Below the pieces are notes generated by a model. That model was not told the DNA's origin. It ran no database searches and saw only the letters and a program-made list of their open reading frames with translations. The translations under genes were made by a program, and so were the position numbers. From NCBI RefSeq assembly GCF_016217785.1, contig NZ_JACRGA010000027.1, positions 186,001 through 250,000 of the forward strand: a DNA stretch of 64,000 nt, in the 5' to 3' direction. Source of the stretch: Methanobacterium sp. (GTDB taxonomy: Archaea > Methanobacteriota > Methanobacteria > Methanobacteriales > Methanobacteriaceae). Below, piece by piece: positions 41,820-54,610 of this stretch; position 1 is the stretch's first letter, and the number at the start of each line of letters is the position of its first letter.

Positions 41820-44294
41820 TTATGATTTACCCACTTTCTTTTCTTCAAATGTTATGCGGAAAGTGGTTCTGGGACTCCTTTCAAGTTCCAGTTCTCCACC
41901 AATCTGTTGGGTGAGGCTGGTAACCAATTGAAGACCCAGTGAATCGGTTTGATCCGGTTCAATATCGGAGGGGAATCCAATCCCAGTATCATTAACCTCT
42001 AAAACACACCGATTACCATCCTCCTTGAATTTAACCATTATTGTCCCACTTTTTTCGTTGGGGAAAGCGTGTTTCATGGAATTAGAGACTAATTCATTTA
42101 TTATTAAACCCAGTGGTATGGCGGTGTTGATATCGATCATCACATCCTCCACTTCCAGTTCCAGTTGGACCCGGGCGGGGTCAGCCACATAAGTTCGGAA
42201 TAAATCCGTGGACAGTGTACGGATGTAATCTCCGAAATCTATGTGTTTCAGGTCAGTGGAGCGATAGAGTCTTTCATGGATTAAGGCCATGGAATGAGCC
42301 CTCTCCTGGCTTTCCTTGAATATTCCCCGGGCTTCTTCATCCTTTATGTAACGTGACTGGAGATTAAGGAGACTGGAAATCACCATTAAATTGTTCTTTA
42401 CCCGGTGATATATCTCCTTCATCAGCATATCTTTATCCTTAAGGGCCTGTTCAAGTTTTATCTGGGCTTCCTTAATGTCAGTTATGTCTCGAGAGATAAC
42501 CTGAACACTGTGAACTCGGTTATCATGACCATAAATTGGTTGTAGACTTGTACTGAACCATTGATCCTTTCCACTGTATGGAACAAACATTTCCAGATCT
42601 AAACCCTCTTCTGTGCTGATTACTTTTTTTATTAATTCAATTTGCTTTTTGGCAACTTCAGGGGGGAAAAAATCCCGGAGTGAACGACCCAACAGATCAG
42701 CAGGTTCTTCACCCATATTATGTGCTCCTGACTTGTTGGCCATTAAAAAAATACCATTCTCATCATACAAAGAAATTGGATCCTTAGCTGATTCAATGAG
42801 TGTTCTGTACTTCTCCTCACTCTCACGCAGTGCATCTTCTACATTTTTCTGTTGGGTTATGTCACGACTGTTACATATAAATCCAGTGACCACCCCTTCA
42901 TCAGAGATTGGTGTTCCCTTTGTACCCAGCCACACGTAACTGCCATCGGCCTTCATGTAGCGATACTGAACCGATCGAGTAATGCATTTCCCGAGGCCAT
43001 CCTTAATGCAGGAGGTGACCCGTGACTGATCATCAGGGTGCATCCGATCAAATATTGATTTTCCAACCAGTTCCCCAGGTTCCAAACCAAGAACAGTTTT
43101 TACCGAAGGGCTTACGTAGATATATTGACCATCCTTACTGGCCTGACATATAATATCCGCCATGTGGGTAGTGATCATTGATAGCTGAGCTTCACTTTTA
43201 GCCAATGCCTTTTCAGCGGCTTTATCCTGAGTTATATCCCTTGCAATGGCAGATAATCCAATTATATCCCCAGATATACCCTTTATAGGGGAAACTGTTA
43301 AGAATATGTCGATCATTTCTCCTGTTTTGGTTATTCTCTTGGTTTCATAATGATCGATCTTTTCCCCGCCACCAATTGTCTTCAGTATATATGAGAGTTC
43401 ATCAGAACCCGGTGGAAATATTATGGAACCTGATTTTCCCAGAACTTCCCTTGTCTTATAACCATATGTTCGCTCTGCCCCATTATTCCAGCTCAATACA
43501 TTACCATTTAAATCCATACCAATAATAGATTCTGCTGAGCTTTCCACAATAGCTGAAAGTATGGCCCGCGTCTTCTCAGCATTTTTACGATAGGTTGTAT
43601 CCCTAATAATGGAAGTGGTGAATATTTCACCATCCCCCTCCCAGTTGGTGAGGGATATTTCAAAGGGGAATTCTTTACCATCCTTCCTTAGGCCCACTGA
43701 TTCAAAAGTTCCAACCAGTTGATGTTCACCTGTTTTACGGAATTGGTCCATTTGTTCGTCATATTTATCCCTCAACCGGGAAGGGATAAACTTCTTCACT
43801 GATTCTCCCAGAACTTCTTCTTCAGAGCATTGGAACATTTTCTGAAAGCTTTCATTAACAAAAACTACATTACCCGATAGATTAGTAGTGATAATCCCAT
43901 CAATGGCAGATTCAACCACAGAACGGAACATTTCTTCACTGGTTTTCAACTTTATCTGCGATTTCTCTATGCTTTCACTTAGAAGAATAGTTATTACACT
44001 CACTGAAATGAATATAATTGATCTGAAAATATCATCATACAAAAAGTCACTTTTAAGTGGACTGATCCAGTCTGTTAAAATAAGCACCCCAGCCAGGAAA
44101 AAGGGAACCCACAAACTCTTCCGTTTCCACCAGACCGCAGCCAGCACTATGGGTATGTAATAAAAATGGGTGAAAACAATTCCGGATCTTAAAACGAAGT
44201 GAAAGTAATAGGTTAAAACACAGGATAAGACTACTAAAGATAAAACCATGAAAGTTTTATACTCAGATCTCGATCCATCCCACTCTAACTTCAA
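41820..44294 (-). CDS. Membrane sensor histidine kinase: 4 TM + four PAS + HisKA_2 + HATPase
   Basis: An 824-residue kinase. The N-terminal 110 residues hold about four transmembrane helices (FMVLSLVVLSCVLTYYF; FYYIPIVLAAVWW; LWVPFFLAGVLILTDWI; IIFISVSVITILLSESI). Four PAS/PAC units follow (begins near SEEMFRSVVESAIDGII, RAILSAIVESSAESII, SEAQLSMITTHMADII and SEEKYRTLIESAKDPI). HisKA_2 has its phospho-acceptor His in LMKEIYHRVKNNLMVISSLL. The HATPase has NELVSNSMKHAFP, DTGIGFP and SLGLQLV. The frame starts with TTG; AGGGGG 9 bases upstream supports this. There is no adjacent response regulator, so its target lies elsewhere. Confidence 0.92.
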   Translation of the reverse strand: MKLEWDGSRSEYKTFMVLSLVVLSCVLTYYFHFVLRSGIVFTHFYYIPIVLAAVWWKRKSLWVPFFLAGVLILTDWISPLKSDFLYDDIFRSIIFISVSVITILLSESIEKSQIKLKTSEEMFRSVVESAIDGIITTNLSGNVVFVNESFQKMFQCSEEEVLGESVKKFIPSRLRDKYDEQMDQFRKTGEHQLVGTFESVGLRKDGKEFPFEISLTNWEGDGEIFTTSIIRDTTYRKNAEKTRAILSAIVESSAESIIGMDLNGNVLSWNNGAERTYGYKTREVLGKSGSIIFPPGSDELSYILKTIGGGEKIDHYETKRITKTGEMIDIFLTVSPIKGISGDIIGLSAIARDITQDKAAEKALAKSEAQLSMITTHMADIICQASKDGQYIYVSPSVKTVLGLEPGELVGKSIFDRMHPDDQSRVTSCIKDGLGKCITRSVQYRYMKADGSYVWLGTKGTPISDEGVVTGFICNSRDITQQKNVEDALRESEEKYRTLIESAKDPISLYDENGIFLMANKSGAHNMGEEPADLLGRSLRDFFPPEVAKKQIELIKKVISTEEGLDLEMFVPYSGKDQWFSTSLQPIYGHDNRVHSVQVISRDITDIKEAQIKLEQALKDKDMLMKEIYHRVKNNLMVISSLLNLQSRYIKDEEARGIFKESQERAHSMALIHERLYRSTDLKHIDFGDYIRTLSTDLFRTYVADPARVQLELEVEDVMIDINTAIPLGLIINELVSNSMKHAFPNEKSGTIMVKFKEDGNRCVLEVNDTGIGFPSDIEPDQTDSLGLQLVTSLTQQIGGELELERSPRTTFRITFEEKKVGKS

Positions 44295-44520
44295 AGTACG
44301 AATCCCCCTGAAACTAAATCTATCTATACTTATTTCTCTGTAAAAAGAAACATAAATGATTTTCTTAAATGGAAGTTATCCCATAAATCTATTCTAAAGA
44401 ATATTATAAAAAAAGGATAATAAATCTGAAAAGATCATATATTACTGGTAAAATAAGACAGAGAAATCCATTGAAAAGATTTATGTTCATTAAAAAGAAA
44501 CTGCACTCCCTTAAATAGTA

Positions 44521-44739
44521 TTAGACCATATTCATCAGGGGTTCTAACTTTTCTAAGTCCTCACATTCATCCATTGGAAGAATGTATTTCATATCTCCTT
44601 CAACTACAATCATGGCCACTGGAGATAGGGAATATGATTCTACGTGATTGTGTTTCCAGTGAAAAATCTTAACCAGGGGATAAAAAATCCTATTCTCTAT
44701 TTTTACTGGTTTTCCAACTTTTATTTTTTCATTTTTCAT
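44521..44739 (-). CDS. Short GerW/YtfJ-related protein
   Basis: About 72 residues: KVGKPVKIENRIFYPLVKIFHW, then SYSLSPVAMIVVEGDMKYILPMDE. The part SPVAMIVVEGDMKYILP parallels EPVAMVVVFKGQSGPEGVKVLPL of the GerW-like protein two genes upstream, so it looks like a truncated or minimal relative. The frame opens at TTG 44751, overlapping the DUF2953 stop region, but ATG 44739 follows GGTTGGA by 5 bases. Third gene of a minus-strand set GerW-DUF2953-this. Function unknown. Confidence 0.65.
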   Translation of the reverse strand: MKNEKIKVGKPVKIENRIFYPLVKIFHWKHNHVESYSLSPVAMIVVEGDMKYILPMDECEDLEKLEPLMNMV

Positions 44740-44751
44740 TTTTCCAACCAA

Positions 44752-45351
44752 TCAACGACGCATTTCCTGAATCATTTCTCGTACTGGTTTTTTGGTGTAT
44801 GCCCGTATGGCTTCTACCACTATCCAGATGAGCTTTAAATTTATAATCATCTGAAAATTACCATCTAAGACCCTTCTCTGGAAATCTGGTGTTATAACAG
44901 CATCAATTCGCGTAAGAGCATTGAGCGGATAGGTGAATGACCAGATATATCCTGTGAAAAGGGCAGTGTCTGCCGGACTTTCCATTCCCAATGTCAAATT
45001 AAGGGAAAACTTTTCCAGAGTCACTGATCTATAAAATGCAGTTATCAGCCGGTAAATATGCGGCCATGATTCTTTAAGTAATCTTAATATATTTAAAATA
45101 CGTTTTAGGTCAAATTCATCCTTCTTATCTGTTTCTTCTTCATCTTCTTCCACTTTTTCCTCTTTATCCTTTTCATCTTCAGGTATTTCCCTTGAAAAAA
45201 TGCGTATACCTAAAAATCTGAGACTAAAAAGACCTTTAAGTTCAGATCCCTGTTTTTCTAGTTCTAAAGATAGCTTAAGTGGAATCAAAAGAAAAGACAA
45301 TAAAATAAGCACCAGAATAAGTATTATGATGCCTATTATAGTGTATATCAA
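44752..45351 (-). CDS. DUF2953-family membrane-anchored protein
   Basis: A 199-residue protein. One N-terminal transmembrane helix (MIYTIIGIIILILVLILLSFLLIPLKL) is followed by a soluble domain. An acidic insertion lies at about 60-80 (EDEKDKEEKVEEDEEETDK), then the DUF2953 core IYRLITAFYRSVTLEKFSLNLTLGMESPADTALFTGYIWSF, ending with ITPDFQRRVLDGNFQMIINLKL. In Bacillus the DUF2953 gene (ytfI) is next to the gerW gene (ytfJ), and the same pair occurs here. TTG start. Probably acts with the GerW-like protein; activity unknown. Confidence 0.82.
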   Translation of the reverse strand: MIYTIIGIIILILVLILLSFLLIPLKLSLELEKQGSELKGLFSLRFLGIRIFSREIPEDEKDKEEKVEEDEEETDKKDEFDLKRILNILRLLKESWPHIYRLITAFYRSVTLEKFSLNLTLGMESPADTALFTGYIWSFTYPLNALTRIDAVITPDFQRRVLDGNFQMIINLKLIWIVVEAIRAYTKKPVREMIQEMRR

Positions 45352-45427
45352 ACTTAACCCGCTCTAAGGTTATTAAATGTTTAGGTTCAATTGGACAAAT
45401 TTTAAATTTCTTTGAATTTATCCATTT

Positions 45428-45880
<453 letters not shown>

Positions 45881-46001
45881 GTCACCCCTACATTTTTGTT
45901 ATTGTATATCTTATTGTTATTTTAGGCATATACATTTTTCTTAAATATTATTATAATTTTAGGGAGTGGACTTTGGATAAATTTTTATTTGGCATTCCAT
46001 G

Positions 46002-46017
46002 GAAAAGGTTTATATAG
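46002..46017 (+). promoter_or_regulatory. TATA/BRE promoter of the tRNA pair
   Basis: GAAAAGG (BRE-like) followed by TTTATATA at 46009-46016, 26-33 bases before the first base of tRNA-Val. The distance and sequence fit a strong archaeal promoter starting at or near the mature 5' end. Confidence 0.75.
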
Positions 46018-46034
46018 TATAGGACAATAATGTT

Positions 46035-46114
<80 letters not shown>

Positions 46115-46115
46115 C

Positions 46116-46192
<77 letters not shown>

Positions 46193-46428
46193 CCCCTTAC
46201 TTATTATTTTAGCTTTTTTGAAATGCCTTTATTATTTACGGTATAATTTATGGTTTATTTTTTAGATCTAAAACTAATTTTCTAAGATTTACATGAATTC
46301 CATTAATTTGTAAACTAAATATGTGGTTTTTGCCAATTCTAAGGATAAAGATGTTCAGGATAAGTTAAAAGCCACCCATAATACGGCAAACAGTCCTTCT
46401 TCTGTAATTCAAATTAATTAACTTATAT

Positions 46429-46614
46429 CTAAATTATTCCAGTGTGTTTACGCACGGCAACAGCTACTAAACCACCGGTTCCAGTTAATATTCCATATAT
46501 GACTGATCCTCCTATTAAAATGGCTAACCAGGGGAGAATTCCCATATAAGCCAGAATAAATCCTCCAGGAATGATTGAAATAACTACGGCTATACAAATC
46601 CCTACAAGAGCCCC
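46429..46614 (-). pseudogene. Start-less small membrane protein fragment (DUF5518-like)
   Basis: On the minus strand an open frame reads GALVGICIAVVISIIPGGFI, LAYMGILPWLAILIGGSVIY and GILTGTGGLVAVAVRKHTGII with stop at 46429-46431. The glycine-rich two- to three-helix pattern resembles archaeal DUF5518-type membrane proteins. A TAG lies directly before the first codon and no ATG, GTG or TTG opens it except a late internal Met, so the 5' end is lost. It lies in the ~600-base spacer after the tRNA pair, 240 bases from tRNA-Phe. Elsewhere this spacer is AT-rich with nothing recognisable. Confidence 0.6.
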
Positions 46615-46791
46615 CTAAAAATTAAAGCCTCTGAAATTAATAACTATTTTAATAAATAACATTCATCAAGAGAAAATCATTTCATCAAAGATTTAATGGC
46701 AATATGACTGGATACATGTTAACGAATTATAATAAAACTAAAATGATAACAAATAAAATTATCGAAAAACCTAACGAATTATCTGAATAAA

Positions 46792-47124
46792 TTAAACGAA
46801 TAATCCCAGTATAACTATTGAAACTAAAATGAACGTCACCCCGGCAAATATTCCTAGGGGTTTAATTGATTCATTACGCGTAGTCCCGGATACTTCTTTG
46901 GCCGGGATTAATATTTGACCACATGCACTGCAAAAAGCAGTGCTAATTGTATTTACATTACCACAGTCTTTACAGATGACTTTAGGGGATTGGAATTCAA
47001 ATTCATCCCCCTCTCCCACCATATAGAGTTTACCCCCACACTGGCATGAATCGAAGTCAGTAGAGGACTCTCCATCCGCCAATTGGTAGTATCCGCCGCA
47101 AATTTCACAGACTAAATAGTTCAT
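46792..47124 (-). CDS. Zinc-ribbon protein with C-terminal membrane anchor
   Basis: A 110-residue protein with several short Cys pairs: CEICGGYY (residues 6-9), CQCGGKLY (about 28-31) and CKDCGNVNTISTAFCSACGQI (about 51-70). The first two pairs would form one zinc ribbon and the last two another. The C-terminus is one transmembrane helix (LGIFAGVTFILVSIVILGLFV). Probably anchored with the ribbons in the cytoplasm. Tail-anchored zinc-ribbon proteins of this size are common in Methanobacteriales but have no known function. Confidence 0.78.
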   Translation of the reverse strand: MNYLVCEICGGYYQLADGESSTDFDSCQCGGKLYMVGEGDEFEFQSPKVICKDCGNVNTISTAFCSACGQILIPAKEVSGTTRNESIKPLGIFAGVTFILVSIVILGLFV

Positions 47125-47352
47125 ACTATCTTTTTTTTGTCTGTTTATAGGGCTATATATGGTTTACCATGGGATTAAAAAGAGGTTTTATTATAAATAA
47201 GAAGAATCCGATGACAAGAATGTAATTAAAAGGAAAAATAGTAATTAAATTTACATTAATCTACAATGATGAGGATAATCATCTGCTTAAATTAAATTCA
47301 TAAATCGGTAGAATAATGGTCCCAGTAGATAATAGTCAGTACATTCAACATC

Positions 47353-48630
47353 TTACTTGGAGATTTTTCCTTTTAAATATGTGCTCAGGGAATGGGTTAT
47401 CTCTACATCAAGAAAAGCTCCCGGAAGGGCTTCTTCCACTACCACAGTTTTATAGGAGTTGGTGCGGCCTATATATCCCCCTTTACTTCCTTTATCGGTG
47501 ATCAGTATTTTTTGATGGGTGTCCCTGAGTTTTCGATTATTAGCGGTGGCAATATCTACTTTAAGATCGTTTAACTGCCGGGAACGCTTTTTCATGGTTT
47601 GGTGATCAATCTCAGGAAGTAATGATGACCTGGTGCCAGGGCGGTGATGATATTTGGAGATATGTAGAAAATCAGGGTATATCTCCTGAATTACGTCAAG
47701 AGTGTCCTGGAAAGCATCATCATCCTCGGTGGGGTATCCTACAATGACATCTGTTGCCAGGGATAGTTCTGGTATTTCTGTCCGGAAATGGTTTACTATA
47801 TCCAAGTATTCTTCCACAGTGTGCCCACGATTCATATCAGAGAGAATCTGATTACTCCCACTCTGCAAGGGGAGATGGAGGAAATTATAGACTTTTTCAT
47901 TTTTAAAAGAAGTTATAATGGCTTCCAGATCGTCTTCGATGTTTTTGGGGTGCATCATTCCTACTCGTATGAGAAAATCACCTTCAATAGAAGTTATTTG
48001 ATTTATAAGATCAGACAGGTTTTCCCCGGTGTCTTTTCCATAGGCAGCAGTATCCTGGGCTGTGAGCTGGATTTCCACACACCCATCAGCCACTGCCTGC
48101 TCTGCTTCGGCTCTTAAAAGAGATACAGGATAACTCTGTAATCTTCCCCGTGCAAATCTGGTGCAGCAGTAACTGCATTTACCCAGACATCCCTCACAAA
48201 TCTGGAGAATGTGCACCAGTGGATTAGAACGCTTCCGTGGAAGGCAGGTTTTAACATCATCCCCATGACCTGTTTCCCTCACCAGATGACCATTCATAAC
48301 TGCTTCGACCACTTCTGGAGCTGAATTTATCCTACGAGCCCCGATCCATCCTGCTTGTGGTGCCAGTTTTTTCAGTTTTTCTGGATCAATATCCACCATG
48401 CAGCCGGCAATGAGCAATTTCTTCTGTGGAAACTGAGCTTGCATTTTACCAATACGATTGGTTATTTTCTGTTCAGTGGGTTGTTTGACGTAACAGGTGT
48501 TTATGATAATAACATCCGCCTCTTCAGGGGATTTTACAATTTTCCCACCAGTTTCTTCCAGTAAACCAGCCATTATCTGGGAGTCTGCCTGGTTGAAGGT
48601 GCAACCAAATGTTTCCATATAGATTTTCAT
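47353..48630 (-). CDS. tRNA t6A37 methylthiotransferase (MtaB/CDKAL1 type)
   Basis: Adds a methylthio group to t6A37 of tRNA. The 425-residue protein has the three domains of methylthiotransferases. The N-terminal UPF0004 domain has cluster ligands Cys10, Cys46 and Cys77. The radical SAM domain has CLGKCSYC (Cys148, Cys152, Cys155) and the preceding ICEG. The C-terminal TRAM domain is HQKILITDKGSKGGYIGRTNSYKTVVV. MKIYMETFGCTFNQADSQIM and CSYCCTRFARGRLQSYP fit the archaeal/eukaryotic e-MtaB subfamily rather than RimO or MiaB. Monocistronic in appearance. Confidence 0.93.
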   Translation of the reverse strand: MKIYMETFGCTFNQADSQIMAGLLEETGGKIVKSPEEADVIIINTCYVKQPTEQKITNRIGKMQAQFPQKKLLIAGCMVDIDPEKLKKLAPQAGWIGARRINSAPEVVEAVMNGHLVRETGHGDDVKTCLPRKRSNPLVHILQICEGCLGKCSYCCTRFARGRLQSYPVSLLRAEAEQAVADGCVEIQLTAQDTAAYGKDTGENLSDLINQITSIEGDFLIRVGMMHPKNIEDDLEAIITSFKNEKVYNFLHLPLQSGSNQILSDMNRGHTVEEYLDIVNHFRTEIPELSLATDVIVGYPTEDDDAFQDTLDVIQEIYPDFLHISKYHHRPGTRSSLLPEIDHQTMKKRSRQLNDLKVDIATANNRKLRDTHQKILITDKGSKGGYIGRTNSYKTVVVEEALPGAFLDVEITHSLSTYLKGKISK

Positions 48631-48828
48631 GTTAATCAGGATTTTATAATAATGTTTCTAATTAGATATTTTTGATATAAATTTGATTATATTAGATAAG
48701 ATTATTTGTTGTTTTGATAAGGTATTGGAATTATCTATGCAAGTGAAGGGGTTTATGATGGAGAGATCATTATGAAATATATTTAAAAAATAGGAGTTAA
48801 GATAACTGAAAATTAGGTTTTTTAGGTT

Positions 48829-48869
48829 TTTAGGTTTGATTTCATTAATTCTTTAGGTTTGATTTCATT
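48829..48869. repeat. Direct duplication at the 3' end of pcm
   Basis: TTTAGGTTTGATTTCATT occurs at 48829-48846 and 48852-48869, period 23 bases. The second copy ends on the pcm stop codon (48869-48871). Further partial TTAGGTTTT copies lie just before (48814-48830). Confidence 0.75.
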
Positions 48870-49546
48870 TAATCTTCAGGCCAGCCATGTCTGCCGATCA
48901 TTGGAACGAAAACAACTCCTCCCAGATTAATGGTCTGATAATCATCATCGGCAATTCGCTGGACAGATACCAGTTCCTGAAAGTAATCAGACCCCATGGG
49001 TATAATCAGTTTTCCACCAATTTTCAGCTGTTCTTTAAGGGGTTCTGGAATTTTAGGGGCGCTGGCTGTTCCATAAATCCGATCAAAAGGGGCTTTATCA
49101 GGATATCCTGTGGTTCCATCGCCTTCTATCACCGTTACAACATCAGAGTAGCCAGTTTTCTTCAGGTTGTCTCTGGCTTTTTCTGCCAGGGCGGTAATTC
49201 GTTCTATGGTGTAGACATGGCCTTTTTTGCCCACTATTTCACCTACCACCGCAGCATTATATCCCCAACCAGTTCCAATTTCCAGAATATTCATTCCTTC
49301 TTGTAATTCTAACTTTTCGGCGATAATTGCCACCATATGTGGAGCAGAAATGGTCTGACCATTCCCAATGGGAAATGGACGATCTAGGTATGCATAAGAA
49401 CTGTTCTCAGGGGGCATAAATTTCTCCCGAGGAATCTTAAGCATGGCCTTTTTTACATTTTTAGTCCTTATGTATCCCTGGTTAAAGAGTCTTTCCACCA
49501 GATTTTCTCTTTCAGCCTTCATATAAACCACTTTAAAAATTCTCAT
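48869..49546 (-). CDS. pcm: Protein-L-isoaspartate O-methyltransferase
   Basis: Repairs isoaspartyl residues in aged proteins by SAM-dependent methylation. The 225-residue protein has the PCMT motifs: VPREKFMPP-like (as read IPREKFMPPENSSYAYLDRPFPIGNGQTISAPHMVA), the SAM-binding loop MNILEIGTGWGYNAAVVGEIVG, then YTIERI and VIEGDGTTGYPDKAPFDRIYGTASAPKIPEPL. ATG 49546 has AGGA 4 bases upstream; a second Met at 49522 (MKAEREN) is a possible start that better matches family length. A repeat array lies upstream. Confidence 0.94.
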   Translation of the reverse strand: MRIFKVVYMKAERENLVERLFNQGYIRTKNVKKAMLKIPREKFMPPENSSYAYLDRPFPIGNGQTISAPHMVAIIAEKLELQEGMNILEIGTGWGYNAAVVGEIVGKKGHVYTIERITALAEKARDNLKKTGYSDVVTVIEGDGTTGYPDKAPFDRIYGTASAPKIPEPLKEQLKIGGKLIIPMGSDYFQELVSVQRIADDDYQTINLGGVVFVPMIGRHGWPED

Positions 49547-49618
49547 AAAATCCTGGTTTTCAAACAGGATAAATGAACTTAAGATTATTTTGGTGAATCG
49601 ATTAATATGGAATTTGCC

Positions 49619-49770
49619 ATTGATTAATGCTGAAGATTTGCTGAAACTGATTAATACTAAAGATGTGGTAATTGATTAATGCTGAAGACTAGGGAATTGA
49701 TTAATGCTGAAGACTAGGGGATTGATTAATGCTGAAGACTAGGGGATTGGTTATTAGAGAAATTTGGGGC
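49619..49770. repeat. 25-bp tandem repeat array, three perfect plus degenerate units
   Basis: ATTGATTAATGCTGAAGACT followed by AGGGG (last base A in the first unit) repeats at 49671-49695, 49696-49720 and 49721-49745. Two degenerate units precede (from 49619 and 49644) and a partial unit follows (ATTGGTTATT). It fills most of the spacer between the HVO_0476-type gene and pcm. No inverted symmetry, so not CRISPR-like; spacers are absent. Confidence 0.93.
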
Positions 49771-49787
49771 ATATTATTATCCTTAGA

Positions 49788-50420
<633 letters not shown>

Positions 50421-50617
50421 CTTTCCTCGCTATCAAAATAAGTTAAAGAATAATTGTAAAAGATTATGAAAATTTTATGTATTTTAAATATTATAAATAT
50501 GAATTATTCTGATTAAGAATTGATGGATTAAACCATTATTATAATATTAATTTAGTAGTTAAAATATTAATAGGGATAAAAATTATGGAAATATAAATCT
50601 ATGCGAATTTTATTTAA

Positions 50618-51127
50618 TTAAACTTCATCAGGATGGTTTTTCTTTTTTTCGTGTAAATAATGTTTAACCAAACCCCCATCCTGGAGTATTCCCAGCATGA
50701 AATCATGGAAGGGTTGTATACTGCAACTTTTTCCAGTGGTTAGGTTTTGGATCATTCCCTCTGCCAGATCAATTCGAAGTTCATCTCCTTTATCTGCATC
50801 TATATCCGCCACTATGACTGGTAAACCCACATTTATAGCGTTACGATAAAATATACGCGCAAAAGACTTAGCTACAATCGCATCCACACCAGCGTGTTTT
50901 AAAGCTACTGGAGCCTGTTCCCTGGAGGATCCGCAGCCAAAATTCCAACCAGCCACGATAATGTCACCTTTTTTCACATTTTTGGCGAATTCAGGGTCCT
51001 CTCCTTCCATGACATGACTTGCCAGCTCGTCTAAACTGAAAGTCCTTAAGTATCGTCCGGGTATTATTACATCAGTGTCTATACTATCCCTGAACTTCCA
51101 AACTTTACCTTTTATTTCCTCTTTCAT
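50618..51127 (-). CDS. hacB: Homoaconitase small subunit (HacB; 3-isopropylmalate dehydratase-like)
   Basis: Small swivelling subunit of an aconitase-family hydro-lyase, 169 residues. Motifs: DTDVIIPGRYLRTF (loop residues Y26-L27-R28-T29), GWNFGCGSSREQAPVALKHAGVDAIVAKSFARIFYRNAINVGLP. The YLRT loop, in place of the YLVY/YLMY-type loop of dedicated isopropylmalate enzymes, marks the homoaconitase type of methanogens (family knowledge). That enzyme makes the 2-oxo-chain precursors of coenzyme B. The large subunit is not in the window. The last residues (HEKKKNHPDEV) are a charged tail. Confidence 0.88.
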   Translation of the reverse strand: MKEEIKGKVWKFRDSIDTDVIIPGRYLRTFSLDELASHVMEGEDPEFAKNVKKGDIIVAGWNFGCGSSREQAPVALKHAGVDAIVAKSFARIFYRNAINVGLPVIVADIDADKGDELRIDLAEGMIQNLTTGKSCSIQPFHDFMLGILQDGGLVKHYLHEKKKNHPDEV

Positions 51128-51183
51128 AGTACCATTAGAATGATTTTTTTAATTAAATGACTCAGGATGATTTCTATATTTAA

Positions 51184-51280
51184 TAATTGGATTATAGTGG
51201 ATTTTAGTAAATTTATTATTTATAATTGGATTATAGTGGATTTTAGTAAATTTATATTTTATAATTGGATTTTAGTAATT
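51184..51280. repeat. 39-bp-period direct repeat, two full copies and a partial one
   Basis: A 32-base block starting TAATTGGATTATAGTGGATT is found at 51184-51215 and 51223-51254, identical. A shortened third copy (TAATTGGATTTTAGTAATT) starts at 51262. The spacer lies between the RFAP synthase gene and hacB. Any effect on their expression is unknown. Confidence 0.92.
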
Positions 51281-51342
51281 GATTTTTCAAACCAGAAACT
51301 CAGTTGATTAAACCGCAGAATCACTAATTTTTAAGTATGCCT

Positions 51343-52326
51343 TTACCTGACAGCACCATTATTTTGAGCCCTGGTTTCAATGATATTGCCACCTACATCT
51401 GCAAGTGCATCATTAGCTGCACTTACTATACTCTGAGGACTGTCAGTAACTGCATAGATGGTAGGTCCAAATGAACTCATACCCACCCCCGGGGCACCAG
51501 CATCCCGAAGAAACTGCATTATCTCCCCTATAACTGGTTTTTGCAGCCTGTTCTCGATTTTTTTAAATCCAATATTCTGTATGCTGTTAACCGCTTCTCC
51601 AAAACCTTCCAGGTCTTTTTCTAAGACAGCAGGCATCATCTTCATTAAGAGAAGATGTGAAAGTCGCTGGACTTCCTCTAAGGGTATGGGGCAGTATTTC
51701 TGGAAGATATTAACCTCTTTTTCTCCGGAAACATTCTTTTCAACATGAGGAATAACCAGAACCACCTTCCAGTCCTTTGGGAAATCGTACCGGGCAATAA
51801 TTGGTGGAGGTGATGCTTCTGAAGCAGATGAAGGTAAAAAGTCAGGTTTCTCCCCATGATGGTGGCCTCCATCGATTATAAAACCACCTTCATCAAAGGA
51901 TGCTACACCTATACCCGATGTGCCTCCACGACCAACGATATTAGCAATTTGAGGTACACTTATTTCGCGATTATCCAAGTCAGAAAGGAGTTTACCCACA
52001 GCCAGAGATAGTTGAGTGCCAGAACCCAAACCAGAATGGGATGGATATGTTTCATGAATAGTGAAACTATACCCTCCTTCTAAATGAAGGTATTCTATCA
52101 TTCGATGGGCAGAATTTCTTATTTTATCCTCATAATCATTTATAACATTAACCGGTATGTTCTGGCGGTTTTTAAATTCTACTGCAATTTCACTACCCTT
52201 CTGGTTCATTTCCAGAACCAGTCGGGGTTTTTCCAGTGTAAGGCCCACCCCACCATCTATTCGACCCAGTGAACCGTTGAGATCGATCAGGGTTAGATGG
52301 AGCCTTGAGGGAGTTTTAATTATCAA
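51343..52326 (-). CDS. Beta-ribofuranosylaminobenzene 5'-phosphate synthase
   Basis: First committed step of the methanopterin side chain: joins 4-hydroxybenzoate/4-aminobenzoate to PRPP with loss of CO2. A 327-residue GHMP-superfamily enzyme that acts as a glycosyltransferase instead of a kinase. Motifs: TPSRLHLTLIDLNGSLGRIDGGVGL at the start, the GHMP loop PSHSGLGSGTQLSLAVG, GRGGTSGIGVASFDEGGFIIDGGHH and the C-terminal GAPGVGMSSFGPTIYAV. The start is a TTG (52324-52326). Tetrahydromethanopterin carries the C1 unit in methanogenesis. Confidence 0.92.
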   Translation of the reverse strand: MIIKTPSRLHLTLIDLNGSLGRIDGGVGLTLEKPRLVLEMNQKGSEIAVEFKNRQNIPVNVINDYEDKIRNSAHRMIEYLHLEGGYSFTIHETYPSHSGLGSGTQLSLAVGKLLSDLDNREISVPQIANIVGRGGTSGIGVASFDEGGFIIDGGHHHGEKPDFLPSSASEASPPPIIARYDFPKDWKVVLVIPHVEKNVSGEKEVNIFQKYCPIPLEEVQRLSHLLLMKMMPAVLEKDLEGFGEAVNSIQNIGFKKIENRLQKPVIGEIMQFLRDAGAPGVGMSSFGPTIYAVTDSPQSIVSAANDALADVGGNIIETRAQNNGAVR

Positions 52327-52407
52327 TTCTGATACCAGTTTTATTTTATTGAGTGATTAAAGAACTCTATTATAGGGGTTTAGAGAACTTCTAGTGTTTT
52401 TGCAAAC

Positions 52408-53886
<1,479 letters not shown>

Positions 53887-53979
53887 CTCACCTATATATT
53901 ATTGAATTTTGGGTTATAAGTCAACTATCATCCTTAACAAACATTGAGGATTTCAACTAGCATATAGTATTTATGGTTA

Positions 53980-54610
<631 letters not shown>

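Noticed and set aside
49619..49770. Possible CRISPR array
   Set aside because: Units are contiguous with no spacers, lack palindromic ends, and no cas genes are in the window.
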